Origin: Alteromonadaceae bacterium 2753L.S.0a.02
GTDB taxonomy: Bacteria > Pseudomonadota > Gammaproteobacteria > Pseudomonadales > Cellvibrionaceae
Length of the DNA stretch: 64,000 bases
Assembly (NCBI GenBank): GCA_007827375.1
Contig: VISH01000002.1
Span: 2,195,001-2,259,000 of the forward strand
Reading direction: 5' to 3'
Positions 16,992 through 24,356 of the stretch are shown one piece after another. Below the pieces are notes generated by a model. It had not been told where the DNA came from, ran no database searches, and saw only the letters and a program-made list of their open reading frames with translations. The first letter of the stretch is position 1; each line of letters opens with the position of its first letter. Position numbers and translations under genes: made by a program.

Positions 16992-18173
16992 ATGGAATAT
17001 GGCCCACTAGATATGCGTTACCTCTACAACAATGAAATATATGATAATCCTGCCAGCATCCCCCCAACCGCCGATGTTGTTTGCTTGTTTTCTCAGTCAG
17101 ATGAAACCGTTGTATTTGCGACTACCATGAAAGGTGGGTGCTTAGAGGCTATCGAGTGTTTCGATACTCTGAGTGATAGCAGCGACAAAGCCTCTGAAAT
17201 CGCCTTACTGGCTGAAAATATGGGTGTTCTACCGGAAAATGCAGAAGGCCTATCCATCTTAATACATCGTGACCCTAAGGATTTTAACCTAGGCTACGAA
17301 TTACCAGATGATCAGGCACTGGTCGTTAAAGAGCGGTTTATCTATTGTGCGAGTGAAAGCGACCGACTGACCCCATTTCACGAGTGTGCAGACCGATATA
17401 TCGCCGAGGTGTTGATTCTTGAACCAGAAGGGGTGATCGTAAAGCGTGGGTTTTTCGACGCCAATAAAAATTTATTAATTTTCGAGTACCCCTTCTATAC
17501 ACTGAACGAATATCAACAACTTAACGAATCCATTATATTTTTAGAGATAACCAGCAGGGGAGAGCAATGGGTTCGTCAGATGCATGCTGAAGGTGATGAC
17601 CTGGAAAGTGAAGAATTGCTGCGGTATGTTCTGCCAGCCAACCAGGATAATTACCTGCAGCCGCTAGCGCATCATGTGGCCGTCGATCATGCGTTTGCCC
17701 TAGATGCTGAAGGGAATTCCATTGCGCTAGAAAATGCCCAAGAATATGAGCTTGTTCGTGTTGTGTATTGCAATGCCGAAGGGAAGCCGCTCAATTCCAG
17801 GCTATTTGAAAACAATTTACTCTCGGAGGCGGAGGTGTACGATGTGCCGGTGGAACATCATGATTTTGTGCTGCATGCCATGCTTCGCCAACTGCATAGT
17901 GAGTTTAGATTACTCGCACCAAACACTTCACCGAACGCCAGCCATTACCTGAGAATTATCGCTCCATTGAGCCAGCGCTCCACCGAGCAACTGCCACTTG
18001 AACCTGGGCAATCCAAGCAACACATCAGTGTCTATCATCTGAGGGGCAACCTGATTTCACACATGTGCATCATTTACGACGCTGAGGGTAATCCGATAGA
18101 AGAGCGGACCCTCACATCACCCTCTGATTTCACGGAAATTTTTCGATACCCTGTAGGCGAAACGGAAAAATAA
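16992..18173 (+). CDS. Unrecognised acidic cytoplasmic protein
   Basis: A 393-residue, strongly acidic protein with no signal peptide, transmembrane helix or repeat that I can see, and no family I recognise. It seems to contain two similar halves of mixed alpha/beta character, with lines such as IAEVLILEPEGVIVKRGFFD and VRVVYCNAEGKPLNSRLFEN and ISHMCIIYDAEGNPIEERTL. This [DN]AEG/PEG turn pattern recurs at least three times and suggests an internal repeat. An AAAGGA ribosome binding site precedes the ATG, and the frame is open through normal codon use, so it is probably real. It sits where the body of the truncated TpsA would be, between the two module copies. A hairpin follows its stop. Confidence 0.7.
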   Translation: MEYGPLDMRYLYNNEIYDNPASIPPTADVVCLFSQSDETVVFATTMKGGCLEAIECFDTLSDSSDKASEIALLAENMGVLPENAEGLSILIHRDPKDFNLGYELPDDQALVVKERFIYCASESDRLTPFHECADRYIAEVLILEPEGVIVKRGFFDANKNLLIFEYPFYTLNEYQQLNESIIFLEITSRGEQWVRQMHAEGDDLESEELLRYVLPANQDNYLQPLAHHVAVDHAFALDAEGNSIALENAQEYELVRVVYCNAEGKPLNSRLFENNLLSEAEVYDVPVEHHDFVLHAMLRQLHSEFRLLAPNTSPNASHYLRIIAPLSQRSTEQLPLEPGQSKQHISVYHLRGNLISHMCIIYDAEGNPIEERTLTSPSDFTEIFRYPVGETEK

Positions 18174-18179
18174 CGAGAG

Positions 18180-18205
18180 AGCCGGCACTTCTTACTGTGC
18201 TGGTT
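18180..18205 (+). terminator. Terminator-like hairpin after the acidic protein gene
   Basis: AGCCGGCAC (18180-18188) pairs with GTGCTGGTT (18197-18205) with two G-T pairs and an eight-base loop, a few bases after the stop at 18173. Only a short T/A-rich tail follows. Confidence 0.45.
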
Positions 18206-18674
18206 TAAAATGAATGTTGCTGTGACCCAATACCTGAGCTCGCTGCTAATATCAACATTCGAAAATCATTGGGTGCAAAAAGAGCATCTTTAACTTATGA
18301 ATTGAGGATTTCCAACATAATTCACTCCACCCCAAAAGACTTAGTGATTTCCATTCCGAGCCAGGACAAACAACTTAGTTTTGCGCCTAATCTGCAGGAG
18401 TCGCGCCGAATAGAACGTAGCTTTCTGTATACCTATCCATAACTTCAGAATCCAAAAATTGTTGGGAATCAATACGACACTGAACCGTCATTTCAGCAGA
18501 AATCCCCGAGGTATGAGTTAACACCAAAGCTATTGCAAACTTACTCATCATCGTCGCAGTTGGGTACTTTAAATGTTTCACTTTCAAATCGCCCCTGAGA
18601 AAATGAGTCGCATAAAACGCAGCTGGTAATTTCGAGATCCGTTTTGATTTTGTACGGTTTAACCGGTGTGCTAA
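18206..18674. other. Intergenic region with one doubtful small exported ORF
   Basis: This stretch of about 470 bases separates the acidic protein gene from the convergent second effector-like operon. On the minus strand 18387-18587 could encode 66 residues from a TTG start (AGGGG five to six bases upstream): a short hydrophobic stretch, FAIALVLTHTSGISA, and a small polar tail. It has no recognised relative and may be a relic. Nothing else stands out. Confidence 0.3.
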
Positions 18675-19607
18675 TTATTGTTGTCTCTCTGGTGCTTGTA
18701 TTACCAAGGGGTCTGACTGAGGTGTTATATCGAGTTCATTCGGCCTATTAGATTTTTTCTCTTTTTTCAGTGGCCACTTAAGTTCACCGAACGAGTCTGT
18801 TAGCGACATATCCGGGCAGGTAGTTTTTACTTTATCCCACTCCTCTTGTGTTTGCGGGCCGACTTCTAACTTAAAGGAGTTGATGATGGAGTCGCAGAGT
18901 TTGAACATGGGCTCTGCGCAGACCGTATTATTGTAAATCTCGGTTCCGCCAAAGCTGAAGGCGATATCGATAAACGCATGAGGGGTTATTGGGAAAAACA
19001 TCAGTCGCACCAACAAAGGATTTTCTATCGACGAATTTCCAATTTGGTGGATATCGCATACGATAGCTTGGATGCTTTTGGATATAGCGAGCACTCGCCA
19101 ATTCAACGGGCCTCGATAGTGAGGTTTGCGACCGTTTTTGTGGTATCCGTAGCGGTAATCAAGATTATTGGCAATAGCGGATTCAAAGATTCTTGGATGA
19201 AACAGGTTTTGGTCTGAAAAAGTGCCAGTATTTTGGGGGGTAACGAGAAATCCAGAGGCGCTTAAGCGAGCCTGGAATCCGTCGAACCAAGGCCCAACAA
19301 AGAGCCATTCAGCTGAATAGAAATGCTGATACAGCCACTCACTTGGCGGAGAGTCTGAACCTCCTAAATGTGCTCGCCTCCAATCTGCTCTGAGTACATT
19401 GTTTGGGCAGGGCGATAAATTGTTTACGGAGCGGCCATAGCCTGAAAATCCGAAAATGGGATTGGATCGCGGCGCTTTAAAATACAGCACACTATCACCA
19501 AGCATCCACCGACGTTTTTTGGCTTTCTGAAAATAAGGGCCGCGAACCTCAGTTGATTTCTGATTGTTTCGATTTGCGTAGGGAAAAAACTTCAGCCAGT
19601 CAAGCAT
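18675..19607 (-). CDS. Unrecognised partner protein of the second effector-like locus
   Basis: A 310-residue soluble protein. It shares a pattern with the three partner genes at 9447-11749: GDSVLYFKAPRSNPIFGF (compare FGECLLKFKNP in the paralogues), QHFYSAEWLFVGPWFDG (compare NKFYERGWRLFGK), and FFPITPHAFIDIAFSF plus a helix ending NSFKLEV. About 50 extra residues at the C-terminus are polar, lysine-rich and probably disordered. It starts six bases after the stop of the larger gene, with GGAG just before the ATG, so the two are an operon. Here the partner is present once, against three copies in the first locus. The function is unknown; an immunity-like role is a hypothesis. Confidence 0.75.
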   Translation of the reverse strand: MLDWLKFFPYANRNNQKSTEVRGPYFQKAKKRRWMLGDSVLYFKAPRSNPIFGFSGYGRSVNNLSPCPNNVLRADWRRAHLGGSDSPPSEWLYQHFYSAEWLFVGPWFDGFQARLSASGFLVTPQNTGTFSDQNLFHPRIFESAIANNLDYRYGYHKNGRKPHYRGPLNWRVLAISKSIQAIVCDIHQIGNSSIENPLLVRLMFFPITPHAFIDIAFSFGGTEIYNNTVCAEPMFKLCDSIINSFKLEVGPQTQEEWDKVKTTCPDMSLTDSFGELKWPLKKEKKSNRPNELDITPQSDPLVIQAPERQQ

Positions 19608-19613
19608 GTTACA

Positions 19614-20780
19614 CTAGCTCCGATTCTTTAAATATTTTCTAACACTACTAATACCAAAGTGCACCATACCAACAATTCCCGTAACTGCTCCTACTGACGC
19701 GATAACGGGACCAGCGGCTGTTCCTGCAAGCAGTAGACCGGCGCCTGTAGCAATGGCGCCAGTTGCACTAGTTGTCGCGCCAACCGTAGTCATTGAACCA
19801 TCTAGCAGGTCGTTTTTATAGTCTTTCCAATTATAGGGATCTTTACTATCGCGTGCTCGTGCGACGTTGCTGATGATGCTGGTTACATTAGCCCTGAAAT
19901 TACCACCAATTAGCTTTTTATCCGCCTTCATTCCCAGCTTGTTAGCGGCTAACAAGGTGATACTTGGGTCCGTGGTTGGTTTGTACATAGTGATGACATG
20001 GTTTTGCTCTAGAAACGAAATATTTTTATGGGTTAGAACTTCTAAAGCTTGGGTCAATACTACTGACCCGCTACCTTGGGATGTCCACTCCACACCCTTT
20101 AGATTATTGGATTTCTCGACAGCATCAGCCAGTAAACCTGCGTAAGCGTAGGCTTCCTTATGCACAATGGGGTTGTAGTTGCGCATACCGCCCAGTGAGC
20201 TACCAACAGGAGAGTAAAACAGGTCGAAATCACACTTCAATGCAGCCTGGCGACCAAACATTTTTTCAAGATTCTTAACTGCGCTTCTTGCTCCTTCTAG
20301 TGGATCGGTATATTTAGTATCTGCTATAACCACTTTCCTTTCGTCTTTAGGTGTAATTCTCCCGTTGCTCTTGTACTTAACATCTGGCCGTGCCGGATCT
20401 CCAGATATCTGATAAATGCCTGGTTTTTCAGAACTATTTTTTGCTAGTGATTTATAAGCATCACTCAAAACTAAGCCTGTCACTACCAAAGTATCGTTGG
20501 GTCGACGCTCCACTGTAGCCATAATTCCCGGTACCACCACGACCACTTTTTGGAAGGTATTGGCTTTAAATTCATTGGTATTTGGAATAAATACATTGCG
20601 CTTGCCATTTAAGCCGGTGGAGAGTGCTGCTAAATGTGCCATAGCGAGTTTGGGGTAGTAGAATTTCTTAGCTGCTTCAATGAGTAATTCATACTCTTTT
20701 TCGAGAGCAGGAACAAAGCTAACTTGTTTACCTTGGCCCGGGGTCGATATTAGAAGTGCTTTGTTTGACCGTGTAACCAT
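19614..20780 (-). CDS. Unrecognised effector-like protein with C-terminal hydrophobic hairpin, second locus
   Basis: A 388-residue protein from the ATG at 20780, which has AAGGA upstream. The frame stays open to 20933, but the extra N-terminus is basic and low-quality, so I reject that start. The core aligns with the 454-residue protein: FDLFYSP, then GVEWTSQGSGSVVLTQALEVL (compare VQWVIHGDGAYLLDKALNL), then NHVITMYKPTTDP (compare KHTIIFLSPTKNI). A long Gly/Ala/Thr hydrophobic hairpin occupies residues ~332-377, before a short basic tail. The N-terminal half has a strand VVVVVPGIMATV. There is no signal peptide, and no catalytic triad can be assigned with confidence. It pairs with the 310-residue gene downstream. 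It could be an effector delivered by another system; that is inference. Confidence 0.75.
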   Translation of the reverse strand: MVTRSNKALLISTPGQGKQVSFVPALEKEYELLIEAAKKFYYPKLAMAHLAALSTGLNGKRNVFIPNTNEFKANTFQKVVVVVPGIMATVERRPNDTLVVTGLVLSDAYKSLAKNSSEKPGIYQISGDPARPDVKYKSNGRITPKDERKVVIADTKYTDPLEGARSAVKNLEKMFGRQAALKCDFDLFYSPVGSSLGGMRNYNPIVHKEAYAYAGLLADAVEKSNNLKGVEWTSQGSGSVVLTQALEVLTHKNISFLEQNHVITMYKPTTDPSITLLAANKLGMKADKKLIGGNFRANVTSIISNVARARDSKDPYNWKDYKNDLLDGSMTTVGATTSATGAIATGAGLLLAGTAAGPVIASVGAVTGIVGMVHFGISSVRKYLKNRS

Positions 20781-20906
20781 CGATGGAGTCCTTTTCTTAT
20801 TGATAAATTTACATTGGCGTGTTGCATGATGCGGTGCCGTGTCTTGGGTAAATTTTTCTCTAAGTCTAGAGGCCTGAAGCACAATGAGTAGCTCCTTCCC
20901 AAAACA

Positions 20907-21263
20907 ATGCGGAATTATACCGTGTCTACTCATAATTGGCTTTATTCTTGTTGGTGTAAATGTGCAATGCTAGTCCAAATTGGAAGTAAACGATGCCCCG
21001 GATTGATCCGTGCGGCTGCGGGTATTGACTGCTCCTCGGTTCTTACCGAAACGCGAAAGGTCAAGGACAAAGACGGTAGCTGTGCCTTTTTAGCCATCTA
21101 TGAAAATATGAACAACGTTGCTAAGCGGGAAGATATTGGCGATTTGCTCCACAAAGATCTTTGGGAAGAAACCCTGAATAGAGAAACCTGTCGGAAGTAT
21201 TTTGAGGCGGTTGCAGCGATGGAGGGATTCGAGGAAGGGGGACCGAGTAACTATGATATTTAA
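20907..21263 (+). CDS. Possible small protein or gene remnant
   Basis: A 118-codon frame between the second effector-like gene and the promoter repeat. The last ~80 residues are protein-like (TRKVKDKDGSCAFLAIYEN, REDIGDLLHKDLWEE, CRKYFEAVAAMEGFEEGG). The first ~35 are cysteine/tryptophan-rich and poorly composed, which suggests the C-terminal end of an older gene that has lost its start. I recognise no family. No good ribosome binding site lies before the ATG. Confidence 0.3.
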   Translation: MRNYTVSTHNWLYSCWCKCAMLVQIGSKRCPGLIRAAAGIDCSSVLTETRKVKDKDGSCAFLAIYENMNNVAKREDIGDLLHKDLWEETLNRETCRKYFEAVAAMEGFEEGGPSNYDI

Positions 21264-21880
21264 CAATAATATTTGCGGGAAACAACATATCAGCACATGG
21301 CCAAAAACTGTTTAAAAATAACGTGGCAATGTAAATAAAACGGCACCAACGAATATTTTCTAAGAATCGGCCTTACCATAAATCGCACTAATACACTTGC
21401 CTTTCGGTTTAGTGGAATCTTGCTCCTACGATCGTTTGAGTGGCGATTGCAGGTATTTTCAATGTAAATAGGGTTGAGCGCTTCAATAGGGTACAGAGTT
21501 GTGAAGTGCAATTTCCATCTCCAAATTGTGGGTTAGTGGTGTGGTGAAGCGGTGCCTGACGCGCGATGCAGTTTGGGTTCAAAAGTAGTTTTAGCGCCAT
21601 CCTGGCGTCAAAAACACGCCATTTCTTTTCAGCTCTGTAAAGTTTTGTAAATATCGTCAATTTTCTCCCGTCAGTTAGCCGCTGCTAACCGTGCGCGTCG
21701 CTTGTTGAATGCTATTTACCCTCTATTTGATAAATGATAAACCGATCAAAAAAAGATCAATTTCGCGACAGGCGGCGCCCAAAATAGGGGCGTTCTGTGG
21801 TATAAATGCGGGCTTTCGTAATAACAGTTTTCGTTTTATTACATTTAACTAATAAGTATGAAACAAGGAAAGGTGGCCTA
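21264..21880. promoter_or_regulatory. Intergenic region with promoter repeat, copy 2
   Basis: Bases 21264-21602 hold no supported gene or RNA. From 21603 the region repeats the upstream sequence of the first lipoprotein gene, including the GTTAGC/GCTAAC hairpin, GATCAAAAAAAGATC and the TATAAAT box at about 21801. The GGTGAAT/ATTCACC hairpin of copy 1 is not preserved here. A GGAAAGG ribosome binding site leads to the ATG at 21881. Confidence 0.5.
21603..21870. repeat. 268-bp direct repeat, copy 2
   Basis: Second copy of the repeat at 13419-13686, offset 8184 bases without gaps. Its position relative to the following lipoprotein gene is the same to within two bases. Confidence 0.9.
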
Positions 21881-24151
21881 ATGATATCTTCTTATCTGGT
21901 TGTATTTAAGCAAATGGCAGTAAAGCTTTTATTGGTGGGAGCAGTAATTGGCCTGGCCGCGTGCGGTGGTGATGATGGCGGTAATAAGCCGACGCCCACG
22001 CCGACTCCTACACCCGAACCTGATACCACACCCGCAGACTTTACCCTGAGTCTTCCGCAAGCTACCTACGAGCGCGGTGCGGTAGCATCTACTGAACAAG
22101 TCACCATCACCGATATCGATACCCTTACCGATATTTCCATTTCTAGCGGTGGTGAATATTCCATCGACAGTGGCAGCTTTACCAGCAGTGCCGGGCAAAT
22201 AGCGAATAATCAAACCGTAGTCGCTCGTGCAACTGCGGGGGGTAATTTTGATGATGAAGTGGCGATTACGCTGACCGTGGGTACTGTTGAAAAATCCTTT
22301 ACGGTGGTGACCGAAGCGCAAGACACCTTACCCGATAATTTTGCCCCGGCGGCCACACAAACCGGCGTGCTGCGCTCCAGCGATTTCACCTTCCCTGAAT
22401 TTACGATTGCGGGCATCACTGGCGAGGTTTCGCTGGGCATCAGCGGTGGGGTATACGCATTAAACGGTGGAGACTTTGGTACGAGTGCTGCGACGGTCAC
22501 TGCGGGCGATACCATTGCTGTGCGACTAACCGCCGCCAGCGACTTTTCAACCACGAGCAGCGCCACCCTTACCATTGGTACAGGCGAAGGCGTGTTTAGT
22601 ATTGAGAGTGAAGCAGAAGATGTTAACCCCGATCCCTTCGAACTGGGTGATAACGCGACTGTTTCCACAGCCGGCCAAACAGCGGAAAGTCAGATTATTA
22701 CCATTGCCGGTATTAATGCTGCGGCAAATATCAGCATTCTTAATGGCGAATACCGTATCGAAGGCGTGCAGGATTATGGCAACAGCTCATCGACAGTCGC
22801 GCCAGGTCAACAGGTGCAAGTACGCGTAACGGCGGGTTCGCAATTAAATATAACCGAAACCGCGACACTCACCATTGGTGATCAAAGCGATACCTTTGGC
22901 GTAAGCCTTGCCGACCAAACCGCACCAAGCGCTGAAGTGGTGTTCCCAACGGCGAATACCATGAGTAACGGTTCTTATGTCACGCTGCGCGGAAAAGCTT
23001 CTGACGACTTTGGCCCAGTGACTCAAATCCAAGTCACCGTTACCACCGATGCTGGCACCGTTGAAGTGGATAATGAAACGATTACAGCGGGTACTGGTGA
23101 AGATTTTCAAGATACCTGGTCCGTTCAGGTGGATTTGGCGAGTGAGAAATTAAATACCATTCAGGTGTTGGCGACGGATGCAGGAGGGAATGTTCAGGAA
23201 ACACCAGTGACGCTCACGGTGCTTCAAAGTGCTAATGCGTTGAGTACGAATTTTCCGGAGGGGAATGATGTTTATACCGGCGGCCTTTCTGGGTATCGCG
23301 GAATTGAGTGGGATAGTATAAACAACCGCTTGTTTATTCCTCGTAGATCGCCTGAGCAAATTTTATCTATAGACATAAACACAGGTACTAGAAGTGTATT
23401 CGTTGATGAAGCCGCAGAGTTTAGTAATTTCACAATGTTAAAAATCTTGCCGAATACTGACTCCCTGTTAGTTGGCGACCAACACGCCCGTGCAATTTTC
23501 GAGTTCGATTTGAATGAACTAAGTTTTAAGATTCTGACAGATATGGATAATCTAAACTCTAACTCTGATATTAGTAGTCCATTTTCTATGGAGCTAGGTA
23601 GTAATGGCCAACTTTTTGTCGCAGATGCCGGAGCTCGCTTTTATTCAGTTGATATGGAAACAGGTAATCGAACGCTAATATCAAACTCTTCTCGTCCTTC
23701 AGGGGGTGTTAACCCCTTTACTAATCCAACAGGCTTGATCTTGGACGAAGCCAATGATCGGGCGCTTATATCAGACGCAACAACCCAACAGTTAATCTGG
23801 GTGAATCTTACTACCGGTGAGCGCACGGTATGGGTTGATAGTGATCAGCTTGAATTTCCGTTTGATATTAAATTGGATGAAAATAATAATCGGGTAATTC
23901 TCTCTGATTCGCAATTACCTTCCATTTTGTCAGTAGATTGGAGTACGGGTGTGGTCAGCGTGATCTCGTCGAATAGCATTCCTGCGGGCGACGCTAATAG
24001 CTTGCAGAATCCATATGGAATCGTCCTCAATGAGGCAAATAATATTGCCTTTATCGTGTCGGAAAGCCTTATAGATTCCGGTTATGCTGCAGTTTTACTT
24101 ATCGATTTAAATTCAGGTGAACGGATTATCCTGACAAACTCGGTGGAGTAA
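21881..24151 (+). CDS. Lipoprotein with Ig-like repeats and beta-propeller, copy 2
   Basis: A 756-residue lipoprotein from the ATG at 21881, chosen by homology with the gene at 13695 and by its ribosome binding site; the frame is open back to 21806. The lipobox is LAAC (C28), followed by GGDDGG and a PTPTPTPTPEP linker. Three ~100-residue Ig-like repeats follow; the first is almost identical to that of copy 1 and the others are diverged. Next comes an Ig-like domain (VVFPTANTMSNGSYVTLRGK), then a propeller with NHL/SMP-30-like blades (LILDEANDRALISDATTQQL, IVLNEANNIAFIVSES, and D..TGERT turns). It lies 205 bases upstream of the giant TpsA gene with a hairpin between them. A surface-exposed or periplasmic role linked to the exoprotein is plausible, not shown. 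Confidence 0.85.
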   Translation: MISSYLVVFKQMAVKLLLVGAVIGLAACGGDDGGNKPTPTPTPTPEPDTTPADFTLSLPQATYERGAVASTEQVTITDIDTLTDISISSGGEYSIDSGSFTSSAGQIANNQTVVARATAGGNFDDEVAITLTVGTVEKSFTVVTEAQDTLPDNFAPAATQTGVLRSSDFTFPEFTIAGITGEVSLGISGGVYALNGGDFGTSAATVTAGDTIAVRLTAASDFSTTSSATLTIGTGEGVFSIESEAEDVNPDPFELGDNATVSTAGQTAESQIITIAGINAAANISILNGEYRIEGVQDYGNSSSTVAPGQQVQVRVTAGSQLNITETATLTIGDQSDTFGVSLADQTAPSAEVVFPTANTMSNGSYVTLRGKASDDFGPVTQIQVTVTTDAGTVEVDNETITAGTGEDFQDTWSVQVDLASEKLNTIQVLATDAGGNVQETPVTLTVLQSANALSTNFPEGNDVYTGGLSGYRGIEWDSINNRLFIPRRSPEQILSIDINTGTRSVFVDEAAEFSNFTMLKILPNTDSLLVGDQHARAIFEFDLNELSFKILTDMDNLNSNSDISSPFSMELGSNGQLFVADAGARFYSVDMETGNRTLISNSSRPSGGVNPFTNPTGLILDEANDRALISDATTQQLIWVNLTTGERTVWVDSDQLEFPFDIKLDENNNRVILSDSQLPSILSVDWSTGVVSVISSNSIPAGDANSLQNPYGIVLNEANNIAFIVSESLIDSGYAAVLLIDLNSGERIILTNSVE

Positions 24152-24210
24152 TTCCCGCTAACTGTAAAAAACTGAGTTATTGCGGTGAGCAAAAGAACTG
24201 CGATGAAAGT

Positions 24211-24238
24211 AAGAAAGTCGCCAAGGTGCGACTTTCTT
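24211..24238 (+). terminator. Perfect 11-bp hairpin after the lipoprotein gene
   Basis: AAGAAAGTCGC (24211-24221), loop CAAGGT, GCGACTTTCTT (24228-24238), 60 bases after the lipoprotein stop. The 3' arm itself ends in CTTTCTT, so it may terminate or attenuate transcription before the TPS gene. Confidence 0.6.
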
Positions 24239-24356
24239 AAGTATTAGATTAACCCGATTGCGATGCTGCTTTATTGGCTTCCCGTTGGAAAAATATTCGA
24301 TTTAAAAACGTAATATAGCTGTTTGGATAAGGACGTTGTACTTCTAGGAATACACT

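Noticed and set aside
9447..20780. Type VI secretion cluster
   Set aside because: No Hcp, VgrG, PAAR, Tss or Rhs gene is visible. Only the effector/immunity-like layout is suggestive.
20781..20933. Longer N-terminus of the second effector-like protein
   Set aside because: The extension has poor composition. The ATG at 20780 has a ribosome binding site and fits the spacing of the divergent region.
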